The notes under the pieces were generated by a model, which was not told where the DNA came from, ran no database searches, and saw only the letters and a program-made list of their open reading frames with translations. Positions 16,115 through 16,667 of a stretch of DNA of 16,667 nt are shown one piece after another; position 1 is the stretch's first letter, and each line of letters opens with the position of its first letter. The DNA is from Massilia sp. UBA2709 (GTDB taxonomy: Bacteria > Pseudomonadota > Gammaproteobacteria > Burkholderiales > Burkholderiaceae_D). The stretch spans positions 1 through 16,667 of the forward strand of contig DEKZ01000248.1 in the NCBI GenBank assembly GCA_002354135.1. The letters are read 5' to 3'. The position numbers were made by a program, and so were the translations under genes.

Positions 16115-16667
16115 ATGCCCCCAGATTATCCATCGCGGCCCGCGCGCCGCCTGACCCTCGGCCTGCTCGCGGCCGGCATCGCCTCCGGCCTGCACGGCCG
16201 CGCCCTGGCTCAAGCCATTGCCCAAACACCTGCCCAGGTGCGCATCGGCTACCAGAAATACGGCACCCTGACCCTGCTCAAGGGCCGCGGCACGCTGGAA
16301 AAGCGGCTCCCGGCGCAGAACATCGCCGTCAAGTGGACCGAATTCCCGGCCGGGCCGGTGCTGCTCGAAGGGCTGAACGTCGGCAGCATCGATTTCGGCA
16401 CCGTCGGCGAAGCGCCGCCGATCTTCGCCCAGGCCGCCGGCGCACGCCTGGTGTACGTCGGCCACGAGCCGGCCTCGCCCGGCAGCGAAGCCATCGTGGT
16501 GCCGAAGAGCTCGACCCTGCGCACGCTGGCCGATTTGCGCGGCAAGAAGATCGCCCTGAACAAGGGCTCGAACGTGCACTTCCTGCTGGTGAAGGCGCTG
16601 GAAAAGGCCGGCATTCCCTACAGCGCGATCCAGCCGGTGTACCTGCCGCCCGCCGACGCCCGCGCCG
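16115..16667 (+). CDS. ssuA: Aliphatic sulfonate-binding protein SsuA, cut by right edge
   Basis: The first 184 codons of a periplasmic binding protein for aliphatic sulfonates, the recognition subunit of the SsuABC importer. After an N-terminal export signal of about 35 residues (positively charged PARR, then LTLGLLAAGIASG, ending near RALA) comes VRIGYQKYGTLTLLKG. Then follow FPAGPVLLEGLNVGSIDFGTVGEAPPIFAQAAGARLVYVG, the family core, and the block ending YLPPADARA, where the sequence leaves the window. The twin arginine could allow Tat export, but a Sec signal is as likely. An AAGAGAG ribosome-binding site precedes the ATG. It follows ssuE by 23 bp in the same operon; ssuD, ssuC and ssuB would be expected downstream. 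The family call is confident. Confidence 0.92.
   Translation, partial: MPPDYPSRPARRLTLGLLAAGIASGLHGRALAQAIAQTPAQVRIGYQKYGTLTLLKGRGTLEKRLPAQNIAVKWTEFPAGPVLLEGLNVGSIDFGTVGEAPPIFAQAAGARLVYVGHEPASPGSEAIVVPKSSTLRTLADLRGKKIALNKGSNVHFLLVKALEKAGIPYSAIQPVYLPPADARA

Overview
The window is high-GC DNA from a betaproteobacterium. The family Oxalobacteraceae (Massilia or a close relative) is the best guess. Reasons are the Burkholderiales-type block purM / hda / HAD phosphatase / pcnB, the large secreted S9 peptidases, a pyrophosphate-type phosphofructokinase, and the GTAGGGTGGGC palindromic repeats. The taxonomic placement is inference from gene content, not a database match.

Region 1 (1-4165) is housekeeping. 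A minus-strand operon hda > HAD-IB phosphatase > pcnB has overlapping stops and starts (4 bp and 8 bp). It diverges from purM across a 362-bp spacer that holds a promoter for each direction, a repeat hairpin and a second inverted repeat. purM ends in a strong intrinsic terminator.

Region 2 (4166-9949) holds, on the minus strand, pfp followed by two tandem secreted prolyl-oligopeptidase-type (S9) peptidases. The copy next to pfp has an in-frame TAA exactly after the catalytic GASYGG motif, so it is interrupted. Between the two peptidases lies an 82-bp copy of the 3' end of pfp. This shows that the pair arose by tandem duplication of a unit made of the pfp tail plus a peptidase. The surviving peptidase takes its stop codon from one arm of a palindromic repeat.

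Region 3 (9950-16667) is an organosulfur-scavenging locus. On the minus strand are a DszC/SfnB-like flavin monooxygenase, metN, metI, metQ and then an LLM-class (NtaA/DszA-like) monooxygenase, tightly packed with short overlaps. Diverging from them on the plus strand are ssuE (FMN reductase) and ssuA (sulfonate-binding protein, cut by the right edge). The shared 192-bp promoter region carries GCGCATAT-type inverted repeats.

The most striking feature is the junction near 10873. The LLM monooxygenase is broken by a -1 and then a -2 frameshift and is fused in frame to the C-terminal half of a large sodium:solute symporter. The fused gene ends 50 bp before pfp. A deletion seems to have removed the end of the monooxygenase, the start of the symporter and whatever lay between, and may have put pfp and the peptidases downstream of a sulfur-starvation promoter. 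Because three lesions (chimera, frameshifts, nonsense codon) fall within about 5 kb, an assembly or sequencing error has to be excluded first.
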